Source: Petrolisthes cinctipes
Lineage: Eukaryota; Arthropoda; Malacostraca; Decapoda; Porcellanidae
Length of the DNA: 64,000 bases
Assembly (NCBI GenBank): GCA_033782935.1
Contig: JAWQEG010001432.1
Location: 281,001-345,000 of the forward strand
Reading direction: 5' to 3'
The position numbers and the translations under genes were made by a program. The notes under the pieces were generated by a model. That model saw nothing but the letters and a program-made list of their open reading frames with translations, ran no database searches and was not told the DNA's origin. This document shows, piece by piece, positions 38,440 through 53,200 of this stretch; the stretch's first letter is position 1; the number at the start of each line of letters is the position of its first letter.

Positions 38440-40776
38440 GTTTAGAGCCTGAATTTGAGATATAAACGGGTACAGAAGATGCATGCACATATCTACTTTT
38501 GGGCACCTAAAAGATCGATTTTCAGTATGTTTTGGGCCTGTATTTTGAAAATACTCTAACACGGAGTAGGCATGTACAGATCGCTTCTGGGACTCCAAAA
38601 TATCGAATTTTCAGGTGTTTTTGGCCTGAATTTGAGATATCGACTTTGGGCACCTAAAATATCGATTTTTAGCATGTTTTGGGACTATATTTTGAAAATA
38701 TTCTAGCACTAAGTAGGCATGTACAGATCACTTCTGGGACCCCAAAATATCGAATTTTCGGGTGTTTTGATCCTGAATTTGAGATATAAACGGGTACAGA
38801 AGATGCATGCACATATCGACTTTGGACACTTAAAATATCGATTTTTAGCATGTTTTGAGACTATATTTTGAAAACCTTCTAGCACTGAGTAGGCATGTAA
38901 AGTTAGCTTCTGGGGCCCAAAAAATATCGAATTTTCGGGTGTTTTGAGGTTGAATTTGGGATATAAAAGGGTGCAGAAGATGCAAACACATATTGACTTT
39001 GGTCACCTAAAATATCGATTTTCAGCATGTTTTGGGCCTGTATTTTGAAAATATTCTAACACGGAGTAGGCAAGTACAGATCGCTTCTTGGACTCCAAAA
39101 TATCGAATTTTCGGGTGTTTGGAGCCTGAATTTGAGATATAAACGGGTACAGAAGATACATCAACATATCGACTTTTGGGCACCTAAAAGATCGATTTTC
39201 AGTATGTTATGGGCCTGTATTTTGAAAATACTCTAACACGGAGTAGGCATGTAAAGATCGCTTCTGGCACCCCAAAATATCGAATTTTTGGGTGTTTTGG
39301 GCCTGAATTTGAGATATCGACTTTGGGCACCTAAAATATCGATTTTTAGCATGTTTTGGGAATATATTTTGAAAATATTCTAGCACTGAGTAGGCATGTA
39401 CAGATCGCTTCAGGGACCACAAAATATCAAATTTTCGGGTGTTTAGAGCCTGAATTTGAGATATAAACGGGTACAGAAGATGCATGCACATATCTACTTT
39501 TGGGCACCTAAAAGATCGATTTTCAGTATGTTTTATGCCTGTATTTTGAAAATACTCTAACACGGAGTAGGCATGTACAGATCGCTTCTGGGACTCCAAA
39601 ATATCGAATTTTCAGGTGTTTTTGGCCTGAATTTGAGATATCGACTTTGGGCACCTAAAATATCGATTTTTAGCATGTTTTGGGACTATATTTTGAAAAT
39701 ATTCTAGCACTAAGTAGGCATGTACAAATCACTTCTGGGACCCCAAAATATCGAATTTTCGGGTGTTTTGATCCTGAATTTGATATATAAACGGGTACAG
39801 AAGATGCATGCACATATCGACTTTGGACACTTAAAATATCGAATTTTAGCATGTTTTGAGCCTATAATTTGAAAACCTTCCAGCACTTAGTAGGCATGTA
39901 CAGTTCGCTTCTGGGGCCCAAAAAATATAGAATTTTCGGGTGTTTTGAGGTTGAATTTGGGATATAAACGGGTGCAGAAGATGCATACACATATTGACTT
40001 TGGTCACCTAGAATATCGATTTTCAGCATGTTTTGGGCCTGTATTTTGAAAATACTCTAACACGGAGTAGGCAAGTACAGATCGCTTCTGGGACCCCAAA
40101 ATATCGAATTTTCGGGTGTTTGGAGCCTGAATTTGAGATATAAACGGGTACAGAAGATACATCAACATATCGACTTTTGGGCACCTAAAAGATCGATTTT
40201 CAGTATGTTTTGGGCCTGTATATTGAAAATACTCTTACACGGAGTAGGCATGTACAAATCGCTTCTGGTACCCCAAAATATCGAATTTCTGGGTGTTTTG
40301 GGCCTGAATTTAAGATATCGACTTTGGGCACCTAAAATATCGATTTTTAGCATGTTTTGGGAATATATTTTGAAAATATTCTAGCACTGAGTAGGCATGT
40401 ACAGATCGCTTCAGGGACCACAAAATATCAAATTTTCGGGTGTTTTGATCCTGAATTTGAGATATAAACGGGTACAGAAGATGCATGCACATATCGACTT
40501 TTCGGCACCTAAAATATCGATTTTGAGCATGTTTTGGGTCTGTATCTTGAAAACATTCTAACTAAGAGTAGGCATGTACAGATCGCTTCTAGGACCCAAA
40601 AATACCGAATGTTCGGGTTTTTTGAGGTTGAATTTGGGATATAAACGGGTGCAGAAGATGCATACACATATTAACTTTGGGCACCTAAAATATCGATTTT
40701 CAGCATGTTTTGGGCCTGTATCTGAGTAGGCATGTACAGATCGTTTCTGGGACCCATAAATATCAAATTTTCGGGT
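38440..40776. repeat. 2,337-bp superunit, copy 1
   Basis: It matches 40777-42362 at an offset of 2,337. It contains an inner 1,001-bp repetition (38237/39238, 38669/39670). Characteristic shared variants are catgtaaagttagcttctgg and gatataaaagggtgcag. The second half also matches 29390-30730. Confidence 0.82.
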
Positions 40777-42362
40777 GTTTGGAGCCTGAATTTGAGATAT
40801 AAACGGGTACAGAAGATGCATGCACATATCTACTTTTGGGCACCTAAAAGATCGATTTTCAGTATGTTTTGGGCCTGTATTTTGAAAATACTCTAACACG
40901 GAGTAGGCATGTACAGATCGCTTCTGGGACTCCAAAATATCGAATTTTCAGGTGTTTTTGGCCTGAATTTGAGATATCGACTTTGGGCACCTAAAATATC
41001 GATTTTTAGCATGTTTTGGGACTATATTTTGAAAATATTCTAGCACTAAGTAGGCATGTACAGATCACTTCTGGGACCCCAAAATATCGAATTTTCGGGT
41101 GTTTTGATCCTGAATTTGAGATATAAACGGGTACAGAAGATGCATGCACATATCGACTTTGGACACTTAAAATATCGATTTTTAGCATGTTTTGAGACTA
41201 TATTTTGAAAACCTTCTAGCACTGAGTAGGCATGTAAAGTTAGCTTCTGGGGCCCAAAAAATATCGAATTTTCGGGTGTTTTGAGGTTGAATTTGGGATA
41301 TAAAAGGGTGCAGAAGATGCAAACACATATTGACTTTGGTCACCTAAAATATCGATTTTCAGCATGTTTTAGGCCTGTATTTTGAAAATATTCTAACACG
41401 GAGTAGGCAAGTACAGATCGCTTCTTGGACTCCAAAATATCGAATTTTCGGGTGTTTGGAGCCTGAATTTGAGATATAAACGGGTACAGAAGATACATCA
41501 ACATATCGACTTTTGGGCACCTAAAAGATCGATTTTCAGTATGTTATGGGCCTGTATTTTGAAAATACTCTAACACGGAGTAGGCATGTAAAGATCGCTT
41601 CTGGCACCCCAAAATATCGAATTTTTGGGTGTTTTGGGCCTGAATTTGAGATATCGACTTTGGGCACCTAAAATATCGATTTTTAGCATGTTTTGGGAAT
41701 ATATTTTGAAAATATTCTAGCACTGAGTAGGCATGTACAGATCGCTTCAGGGACCACAAAATATCAAATTTTCGGGTGTTTAGAGCCTGAATTTGAGATA
41801 TAAACGGGTACAGAAGATGCATGCACATATCTACTTTTGGGCACCTAAAAGATCGATTTTCAGTATGTTTTGGGCCTGTATTTTGAAAATACTCTAACAC
41901 GGAGTAGGCATGTACAGATCGCTTCTGGGACTCCAAAATATCGAATTTTCAGGTGTTTTTGGCCTGAATTTGAGATATCGACTTTGGGCACCTAAAATAT
42001 CGATTTTTAGCATGTTTTGGGACTATATTTTGAAAATATTCTAGCACTAAGTAGGCATGTACAAATCACTTCTGGGACCCCAAAATATCGAATTTTCGGG
42101 TGTTTTGATCCTGAATTTGAGATATAAACGGGTACAGAAGATGCATGCACATATCGACTTTGGACACTTAAAATATCGATTTTTAGCATGTTTTTAGCCT
42201 ATAATTTGAAAACCTTACAGCACTGAGTAGGCATGTACAGTTCGCTTCTGGGGCCCAAAAAATATAGAATTTTCGGGTGTTTTGAGGTTGAATTTGGGAT
42301 ATAAACGGGTGCAGAAGATGCATACACATATTGACTTTGGTCACCTAGAATATCGATTTTCA
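40777..42362. repeat. 2,337-bp superunit, copy 2 (shortened)
   Basis: Nearly identical to 38440-40025. At 42363 the match jumps ahead: from here on 2,160 bp is the correct offset to the first copy (40203 corresponds to 42363). One 177-bp unit has therefore been lost, by unequal exchange inside atcgattttcag. Confidence 0.82.
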
Positions 42363-44290
42363 GTATGTTTTGGGCCTGTATATTGAAAATACTCTTACAC
42401 GGAGTAGGCATGTACAAATCGCTTCTGGTACCCCAAAATATCGAATTTCTGGGTGTTTTGGGCCTGAATTTAAGATATCGACTTTGGGCACCTAAAATAT
42501 CGATTTTTAGCATGTTTTGGGAATATATTTTGAAAATATTCTAGCACTGAGTAGGCATGTACAGATCGCTTCAGGGACCACAAAATAACAAATTTTCGGG
42601 TGTTTTGATCCTGAATTTGAGATATAAACGGGTACAGAAGATGCATGCACATATCGACTTTTCGGCACCTAAAATATTGATTTTGAGCATGTTTTGGGTC
42701 TGTATCTTGAAAACATTCTAACTAAGAGTAGGCATGTACAGATCGCTTCTAGGACCCAAAAATACCGAATGTTCGGGTTTTTTGAGGTTGAATTTGGGAT
42801 ATAAACGGGTGCAGAAGATGCATACACATATTAACTTTGGGCACCTAAAATATCGATTTTCAGCATGTTTTGGGCCTGTATCTGAGTTGGCATGTACAGA
42901 TCGTTTCTGGGACCCCAAAATATCAAATTTTCGGGTGTTTGGAGCCTGAATTTGAGATATAAACGGGTACAGAAGATGCATGCACATATCGACTTTTGGA
43001 CACCTAAAAGATCGATTTTTAGCATGTTTTGAGCCTATATTTTGAAAACATTCTAGCACTAAGTAGGCATGTACAGATCACTTCTGGGACCCCAAAATAT
43101 CGAATTTTCGGGTGTTTTGATCCTGAATTTGAGATATAAACAGGTACAGAAGATGCATGCACATATCGACTTTGGACACTTAAAATATCGATTTTTAGCA
43201 TGTTTTGAGCCTATATTTTGAAAACAATCTAGCACTGTGTAGGCATGTACAGTTCGCTTCTGGGACCCAAAAAATATCGAATTTTCGGGTGTTTTGAGGT
43301 AGAATTTGGGATATAAACGTGTACGGAAGATGCATACACATATTGACTTTGGTCACCTAAAATATCGATTTTCAGCATGTTTTGGGCCTGTATTTTGAAA
43401 ATACTCTAACATGGAGTAGGCAAGTACAGATCGCTTCTGGGACCCCAAAATATCGAATGTTCGGGAGTTAGGAGCCTGAATTTGAGATATAAAAGGGTAC
43501 AGAAGATACATCCACATATCGACTATTGGGCACCTAAAAGATCGATTTTCAGTATGTTTTGGGCCTGTATATTGAAAATACTCTAACACGGAGTACGCAT
43601 GTACAGATCGCTACTGGGACCCTAAAATATCGAATTTTCGGGTGTTTTGGGCCTGAATTTGAGATATCGACTTTGGGCACCTAAAATATCGATTTTTAGC
43701 ATGTTTTGGGCCTATATTTTAAAAATATTCTAGCACTAAGTAGGCATGTACAGCTCACTTCTGGGACCCCAAAATGTCGAAATTTTATGTGTTTTGAGCC
43801 TGAATTTGAGATATAAACGGGTACAGAAGATGCATGCACATCTCTACTTTGGTCACCTAAAATATCGATTTTCAGCATGTTTTGGGCCTGTATTTTGAAA
43901 ATACTCTAAGACGGAGTAGGCAAGTACAGATCGCTTCTGGGACCCCAATATATCGAATTTTCGGGTGTTTGGAGCCTGAATTTGAGATATAAAGGGGTAC
44001 AGAAGATGCATCCACACATCGACTTTTGGGCACCTTAAAGATCGATATTCAGTATGTTTTGGGCCCGTATATTGAAAAAAACTCTAATACGGAGTAGGCA
44101 TGTACAGATCGCTTCTGGGACCCCAAAATATCGGGTTTTCGTGTGTTTTGGGCCTGAATTTGAGATATCGACTTTGGGCACCTAAATTATCGATTTTTAG
44201 CATGTTTTGGGCCTATATTTTGAAAATATTCTAGAACTAAGTAGGCATGTACAGATCACTTATGGGACCCCAAAATATCGAATTTTCGGG
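42363..44290. repeat. Copy of 30078-32005, offset about 12,285 bp
   Basis: About 1.93 kb of close match with shared subtypes: gaatgttcgggttttttgagg (42765), the gggcccgtatattg variant (44061) and atcgggttttcgtg (44130). The match ends where tttcggtggtttgatcctg in the partner (32002) is tttcgggtgttttgaggttg here. Confidence 0.82.
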
Positions 44291-47200
44291 TGTTTTGAGG
44301 TTGAATTTGGGATATAAACGGGTGCAGAAGATGCATACACAAATTGACTTTGGTCACCTAAAATATCGATTTTCAGCATGTTTTGGGCCTGTATTTTGAT
44401 AATACTCAAACACGGAGTAGGCAAGTACAGATCACTTCTGGGACCCCAAAATATCGACTTTTCGGGTGTTTGGAGCCTGAATTTGAGATATAAACGGGTA
44501 CAGAAGATGCATTCACATATCGACTTTTGTGCACCTAAAATATCGATTATCTGTATGTTTTGGGCCTGTAATTTATAAAAACTCTAACACGGAGTAGGTA
44601 TGTACAGATCGCTTCTAAGACCCCAAAATATCGAACTTTCGGGTGTTTAAGGACTGAATTTGAGATATCGACTTTGGGCACCTAAAATATCGATTTTTAG
44701 CATGTTTTGGGCCTATATTTTGAAAACATTCTAGCACTGAGTAGGCATGTACAGTTCGCTTCTGGGACCCCGATATATCGAATTTTCGGGTGTTTTGAGC
44801 CTGAATTTGAGATATAAACGGGTATAGAAAATGCATGCACATATTGACTTTGGGCACCTAAAATATCGATTTTCAGCATGTTTTGGGCCTGTATTTTGAT
44901 AGTTCTCTAACACGGAGTAGGGATGTACAGATCGCTTCTGGGACCCAAAAATATAGAGCTTTCGGGTGTTTTGAGCCTGAATTTGAGATATAAACAGGTA
45001 CTGAAGATGCATGCACATATCGACTTTTGGGCACTTAAAATATCGAATTTGAGCATGTTTTGGATCTGTATCTTGAAAACATTCTAACAAGGAGTAGGAA
45101 TGTACAGATCGCTTCTAAGACCCAAAAATACCGAATTTTCGGGTGTTTCGGGCCTGAATTTGATATATCGACTTTGGGCACATAAAATATCGATTTTTAG
45201 CATGTTTTGGGCCTGTATTTTTAAAATACTCTAACACGGAGTAGGCAAGTACAGATCGCTTCTGGGACCCAAAAATATAGAATTTTCGGGTGTTTGGAGC
45301 CTAAATTTGAGATATAAACGGGTACAGAAGATGCATGCACATATCGACTTTTGGGCACCAAAAAGATCGATTTTCAGTATGTTTTGGGCCTGTATATTGA
45401 AAATACTCTAACACGGAGTAGGCATGTACAGATCGATTCTGGGACCCCTAAATATCGAATTTTCGTGTGTTTTGGGCCTCAGTTTGAGATATCGACTTTG
45501 GGCACATAAAATATCGATTTTTAGCATGTTTTGGGCCTATATTTTAAAAATATTCTAGCACTAAGTAGGCATGTACAGCTCACTTCTGGGACCCCAAAAT
45601 GTCGAATTTTTATGTGTTTTGAGCCTGAATTTGAGATATAAACGGGTACAGAAGATGCATGCACATCTCTACTTTGGTCACATAAAATATCGATTTTCAG
45701 CATGTTTTGGGCCTGTATTTTTAAAATACTCTAACACGGAGTAGGCAAGTACAGATCGCTTCTGGGACCCCAAAATATCGAATTTTCGGGTGTTTGGAGC
45801 CTGAATTTGAGATATAAACGGGTACAGAAGATGCATCCACATATCGACTTTTGGGCACCTTAAAGATCGATTTTCAGTATGTTTTGGGCCTGTATATTGA
45901 AAAAACTCTAATACGGAGTAGGCATGTACAGATCGCTTCTCGGACCCCAAAATATTGGGTTGCCTGCGTTTTGGGCCTGAATTTGAGATATCGACTTTGG
46001 GCACCTAAATTATCAATTTTTAGCATGTTTTTGGCCTATATTTTGAAAATATTCTAGAACTAAGTAGGCATGTACAGATCACTTCTGGGAACAAAAAATA
46101 TCGAATTTTCGTGTGTTTTGAGGTTGAATTTGGGATATAAACGGGTGCAGAAAATGCATACACAAATTGACTTTGGTCACCTAAAATATCGATTTTCAGC
46201 ATGTTTTGGGCCTGTATTTTGATAATACTAAAACACGGAGTAGCCAAGTACAGTTTACTTCTGGGACCCCAAAATATCGAATTTTCGGGTGTTTGGAGCC
46301 TGAATTTGAGATATAAACGGGTACAGAAGATGCATTCACATATCGACTTTTGGGCACCTAAAATATCGATTATCTGTATGTTTTGGGCCTGTATTTTATA
46401 AAAACTCTAACACGGAGTAGGTATGTACAGATGGCTTCTAACACCCAATAATACCGAATTTTCGGGTGTTTTGAGCATGAATTTGAGATATAAACGGGTA
46501 CAGAAGATACATGCACATATCGACTTTGGACACTTAAAATATTGATTTTTAGCATGTTTTGAGCCTATATTTTGAAAACATTCTAGCAATGAGTAGGTAT
46601 GTGCAGATCGCTTCTGGGACCCAAAAATATCGAATTTTCGGGTGTTTTGAGGTTGAATTTGAGATATAAACAAGTGCAGAAGATGCATACACATATTAAC
46701 TTTGAGCACCTAAAATATCGATTTTCAGCATGTTTTGGGCCTGTATCTTAGTAGGCATGTACAGATCGCTTCTGGGACCCCAAAACATCGAATTTTCGGG
46801 TGTTTGGAGCCTTAATTTGAGATATAAACGGGTACAGAAGATGCATGCACATATCGACTTTTGGGCACCTAAAAGATCGGTTTTCAGTATGTTATGGGCC
46901 TGTATTTTGAAAATACTCTAACACGGACTAGGCATGTACAGTTCGCTTGTGGGACCCCAAAATATCGAATTTTCAGGAGTTTTGGGCCTGAATTTCAGAT
47001 ATAGACTTTAGGCACCTAAAATATCGATTTTTAGCATGTTTTAAGCCTATATTTTGAAAACATTCTAGCACTGAGTAGGCATGTACAGATCACTTCTGGG
47101 GCCCCAAAATATCGAATTTTCGGGTGTTTTGATCCTGAATTTGAGATATAAACGGGTACAGAAGATGCATGCACATATCGACTTTGGACATTTAAAATAT

Positions 47201-50200
47201 CGATTTTCAGCATGTTTTGGGCCTGTATTTTGAAAATACTCTAACATGGAGTAGGCAAGTACAGATCGCTTCTGGGACCCCAAAATATCGAATGTTCGGG
47301 TGTTAGGAGCCTGAATTTGAGATATAAACGGGTACAGAAGATACATCCACATATCGACTTTTGGCACCTAAGAGATCGATTTTCAGTATGTTTTGGGCCT
47401 GTATATTGAAAATACTCTAACACGGAGTAGGCATGTACAGATCTCTTCTGGGACCCTAAAATATCGAATTTTCGGGTGTTTTGGGCCTGAATTTGAAATA
47501 TCGACTTTGGGCACCTAAAATATCGATTTTTATCATGTTTTGGGCCTATATTTTGAAAATATTCTAGCACTGAGTAGGCATGTACAGATTGCTTCTGGGA
47601 CCCCAAAATATCAAATTTTCGGGTGTTTTGATCCTGAATTTGAGATATAAACTTGTACAGAAGATGCATGCACATATCGACTTTTGGGCACCTAAAATAT
47701 CGATTTTGAGCATGTTTTGGGTCTGTATCTTGAAAACATTCTAACTAGGAGTAGGCATGTACAGATCGCTTCTAGGACCCAAAAATACCGAATTTTCGGG
47801 TGTTTTGAGCCTGAATTTGAGATATAAACGGGTACAGAAGATACATGCACATATCGACTTTGGACAATTAAAATAACGATTTTTAGAATCATTTTAGCAT
47901 AAATTTTGAAAACATTCTAGCACTGAGTATTCATGTACAGATCGCTTCTGGGACCCAAAAATATCGAATTTTCGGGTGTTTTGAGGTTGAATTTGGGATA
48001 TAAACGGGTGCAGAAGATGCATACACATATTGACTTTGGTCACCTAAAATATCGATTTTCAGCATGATTTGGGCCTGTATTTTGAAAATACTCTAACATG
48101 GAGTAGGCAAGTACAGATCGCTTCTGGGACCCCAAAATATCGAATGTTCGGGTGTTAGGAGCCTGAATTTGAGATATAAACGGGTACAGAAGATACATCC
48201 ACATATCGACTTTTGGGCACCTAAAAGATCGATTTTCAGTATGTTATGGGCCTGTATTTTGAAAATACTCTAACACGTAGTAGGCATGTACAGATCGCTT
48301 CTGGGACCCCAAAATATCGAATTTTCAGGTGTTTTTGGCCTGAATTTGAGATAGCGACTTTGGGCACCTAAAATATCGATTTTTAGCATGTTTTGGGTCT
48401 ATATTTTGAAAATATTCTAGCACTAAGTAGGCATGTACAGATCACTTATGGGACCCCATAATATCGAATTTTCGGGTGTTTTGATCCTGAATTTGAGATA
48501 TAAACGGGTACAGAAGATGCATGCACATATCGACTTTGGACACTTAAAATATCGATTTTTAGCATGTTTTGAGACTATATTTTGAAAACCTTCTAGCACT
48601 GAGTAGGCATGTAAAGTTAGCTTCTGGGGCCCAAAAAATATCGAATTTTCGGGTGTTTTGAGGTTGAATTTGGGAAATAAAAGGTGCAGAAGATGCAAAC
48701 ACATATTGACTTTGGTCACCTAAAATATCGATTTTCAGCATGTTTTGGGCCTGTATTTTGAAAATACTCTAACACTGAGTAGGCAAGTACAGATCGCTTC
48801 TGGGACTCCAAAATATCGAATTTTCGGGTGTTTGGAGCCTGAATTTGAGATATAAACGGGTACAGAAGATACATCAACATATCGACTTTTGGGCACCTAA
48901 AAGATCGATTTTCAGTATGTTATGTCCCTGTATCTTGAAAATACTCTAACACGGAGTAGGCATGTAAAGATCGCTTCTGGCACCCCAAAATATCGAATTT
49001 TTGGGTGTTTTGGGCCTGAATTTGAGATATCGACTTTGGGCACCTAAAATATCGATTTTTAGCATGTTTTGGGAATATATTTTGAAAATATTCTAGCACT
49101 GAGTAGGCATGTACAGATCGCTTCAGGGACCACAAAATATCAAATTTTCGGGTGTTTGGAGCCTGAATTTGAGATATAAACGGGTACAGAAGATGCATCC
49201 ACATATCGACTTTTGGGCACCTTAAAGATCGATTTTCAGTATGTTTTGGGCCTGTATATTGAAAAAAACTCTAATACGGAGTAGGCATGTACAGATCGCT
49301 TCTGGGACCCCAAAATATCGGGTTTTCGTGCGTTTTGGGGCTGAATTTGAGATATCGACTTTGGGCACCTAAATTATCGATTTTTAGCATGTTTTGGGTC
49401 TATATTTCGAAAATATTCTAGAACTAAATAGGCATGTACATATCACTTCTGGGACCAAAAAATATCGAATTTTTGGGTGTTTTGAGTTTGAATTTGGGAT
49501 ATAAACGGGTGCAGAAGATGCATACACAAATTGACTTTGGTCAGCTAAAATATCGATTTTCAGCATGTTTTGGGCCTGTATTTTAATAAAACTCAAACAC
49601 GGAGTAGGCAAGTCCAGATCACTTCTGGGACCCCAAAATATCGAATTTTCGGGTGTTTGGAGCCTGAATTTGAGATATAAACGGGTACAGAAGATGCATT
49701 CACATATCGACTTTTGGGCACCTAAAATATCGATTATCTGTATGTTTTGGGCCTGTATTTTATAAAAACTCTAACACGGAGTAGGTATGTACAGATCGCT
49801 TCTGGGACCCCAAAATATCGAATTTTCGGGTGTTTTGGGCCTGAATTTGAGATATCGACTTTGGGAACCTAAAATATCGATTTTTAGCATGTTTTCTGCC
49901 TATATTTTAAAAAATATTCTAGCACTAAGTAGGCATGTACAGCTCACTTCTGGGACCCCAAAATATAGAATTTTGGGTGTTTTGAGCCTGAATTTGAGAT
50001 ATAAACGGGTTACAGAAGATGCATTCACATCTCTACTTTAGTCACCTTAAAGATCGATTTTCAGTATGTTTTGGGCCTGTATATTGAAAAAAACTCTAAT
50101 ACGGAGTAGGCATGTACAGATCGCTTCTGGTACCCCAAAATATCGGGTTTTCGTGCGTTTTGGGCCTGAATTTGAGATATTGACTTTATGCACCTAAATT

Positions 50201-53200
50201 ATCGATTTTTAGCATGTTTTGGGCCTATATTTTGAAAATGTTCTAACTAGGAGTAGGAATGTACAGATCGCTTCTAAGACCCAAAAATACCGAATTTTCG
50301 TGTGTTTTGAGCATGAATTTGAGATGTAAACGGGTACATAAGATGCATGCACATATCGACTTTGGACACTTAAAATATCGATTTTTAGCATGTTTTGAGC
50401 CTATATTTTGAAAACATTTTAGCACTGAGTAGGCATGTGCAGATCGCTTCTGGGACCCAAAAATATCGAATTTTCGGGTGTTTTGACGTTGAATTTGAGA
50501 TATAAACAAGTGCAGAAGATGCATACACATATTAACTTTGGGCACCTAAAATATCGATTTTCAGCATGTTTTGGGCCTGTATCTTAGTAGGCATGTACAG
50601 CTTGCTTCTGGGACCCCAAAATATCGAATTTTCGGGTGTTTGGAGCCTGAATTTGAGATATAAACGGGTACAGAAGATGCATGCACATATCGACTTTTGG
50701 GCACCTAAAATATCGATTTTTAGCATGTTTTGAGCCTATATTTTGAAAACATTCTAGCACTGAGTAGGCATGTACAGATCACTTCTGGGACCCGAAAATA
50801 TCGAGTTTTCGGGAGTTTAGATCCTGAATTTGAGATATAAACGGGTACAGAAGATGCATGCACATATCGACTTTGGACTCTTAAAATATCGATTTTTAGC
50901 ATGTTTTGAGCCTATATTTTGAAAACATTCTAGCACTGAGTAGGCATGTACAGTTCACTTCTGGGACCCAAAAAATATCGAATTTTCGGGTGTTTTGAGG
51001 TTGAATTTGGGATAAAAACGGGTACAGAAGATGCATACACGTATTGACTTTGGTCACCTAAAATATCGATTTTCAGCATGTTTTGAGCCTGTATTTTGAA
51101 AATACTCTAACATGGAGTAGGCAAGTACAGATCGCTTCTGGGACCCCAAAATATCGAATGTTCGGGTGTTAGGAGCCTGAATTTGAGATATAAAAGGGTA
51201 CAGAATATACATCCACATATTGACTTTTGGGCACCTAAAAGATCGATTTTCAGTATGTTTTGGGCCTGTATATTGAAAATACTCTAACACGGAGTAGGCA
51301 TGTACAGATCTCTTCTGGGACCCTAAAATATCGTATTTTCGGGTGTTTTGGGCCTGAATTTGAGATATCGACGTATGGCACCTAAAATATCGATTTTTAG
51401 CATGTTTTGGGCCTATATTTTGAAAATATTCTAGCACTGAGTAGGCATGTACAGATTGCTTCTGGGACCCCAAAATATCAAATTTTCGGGTGTTTTGAAC
51501 CTGAATTTGAGATATAAACTTGTACAGAAGATGCATGCACATATCGACTTTTGGGCACCTAAAATATCGGTTTTGAGCATGTTTTGGGTCTGTATATTGA
51601 AAACATTATAAATAGGAGTAGGCATGTACAGATCGCTTCTAGGACCCAAAAATACCGAATTTTCGGGTGTTTTGAGCCTGAATTTGAGATATAAACGGGT
51701 ACAGATGATGCATGCACATATCGACTTTGGACACTTAAAATAACGATTTTTAGCATGTTTTCAGCCTATATTTGGAAAACATTCTAGCACTGAGTATTCA
51801 TGTACAGATCGCTTCTGGGACCCCAAAATATCGAATTTTCGGGTGTTTTGAGGTTGAATTTGGGATATAAACGGGTGCAGAAGATGCATACACATATTGA
51901 CTTTGTGCACCTAAATTATCGATTTTCAGCATGTTTTGGGCCTGTATCTGAGTAGGCATGTACAGATCGCTTCTGGGACCCCAAAATATCGAATTTTCGG
52001 GTGTTTGGAGCCTGAATTTGAGATATAAACGGGTACAGAAGATACATCAACATATCGACTTTTAGGCACCTAAAAGATCGATTTTCAGTATGTTTTGGGC
52101 CTGTATATTGAAAATACTCTTACACGGAGTAGGCATGTACAGATCTCTTCTGGTACTCCAAAATATCGAATTTTTGGGTGTTTTGGGCCTGAATTTGAGA
52201 TATCGACTTTGGGCTCCTAAAATATCGATTTTTAGCATGTTTTGGGCCTATATTTCGAAAATATTTTAGCACTGAGTAGGCATGTACAGATCGCTTCAGG
52301 GACCACAAAATATCAAATTTTCGAGTGTTTTGATCCTGAATTTGAGATATAAACGGGTACAGAAGATGCATTCACATATCGACTTTTGGTCACCTAAAAT
52401 ATCGATTTTGAGCATGTTTTGGGTCTGCATCTTGAAAACATTCTAAGTAAGAGTAGGCATGTACAGATCGCTTCAAGGACCCAAAAATACCGAATGTTCG
52501 GGTTTTTTTAGGTTGAATTTGGGATATAAACGGGTGCAGAAGATGCATACACATATTAACTTTGGGATCCTAAAATATCGATTTTCAGCATGTTTTGGGC
52601 CTGTATCCGAGTAGGCATGTACAGATCGTTTCTGGGACACCAAAATATCAAATTTTCGGGTGTTTGGAGCCTGAATTTGAGATATAAACGGGTACAAAAG
52701 ATGCATGCACATATCGACTTTTAAGCACCTTAAAGATCGATTTTCAGTATGATATGGGCCTGTATTTTGAAAATACTCTAACACGGAGTAGGCATGTACA
52801 GTTCGCTTCTGGGACCCCAAAATATCGAATTTTCGGGGATTTTTGGGCCTGAATTTGAGATATCGACTTTGGGCACATAAAATATCGATTTTTAGCATGT
52901 TTTGGGCCTATTTTTTGAAAATGTTCTAGCACTAAGTAGGCATGTACAGATCGCTTCTGGGACCCCAAAATATCAAATTTTCGGGTGTTTTGCTCCTGAA
53001 TTTGAGATATAAACGAGTACAGAAGATGCATGCACATATCGACTTTGGACACTTAAAATATCGATTTTTAGCATGTTTTGAGCCTATATTTTGAAAATAT
53101 TCTAGCACTGACTAGGCATGTACAGTTCACTACTGGGACCAAAAAAATATCGAATTTTCGGGTGTTTTGAGGTTGAATTTGGGATATAAACGGGTGCAGA

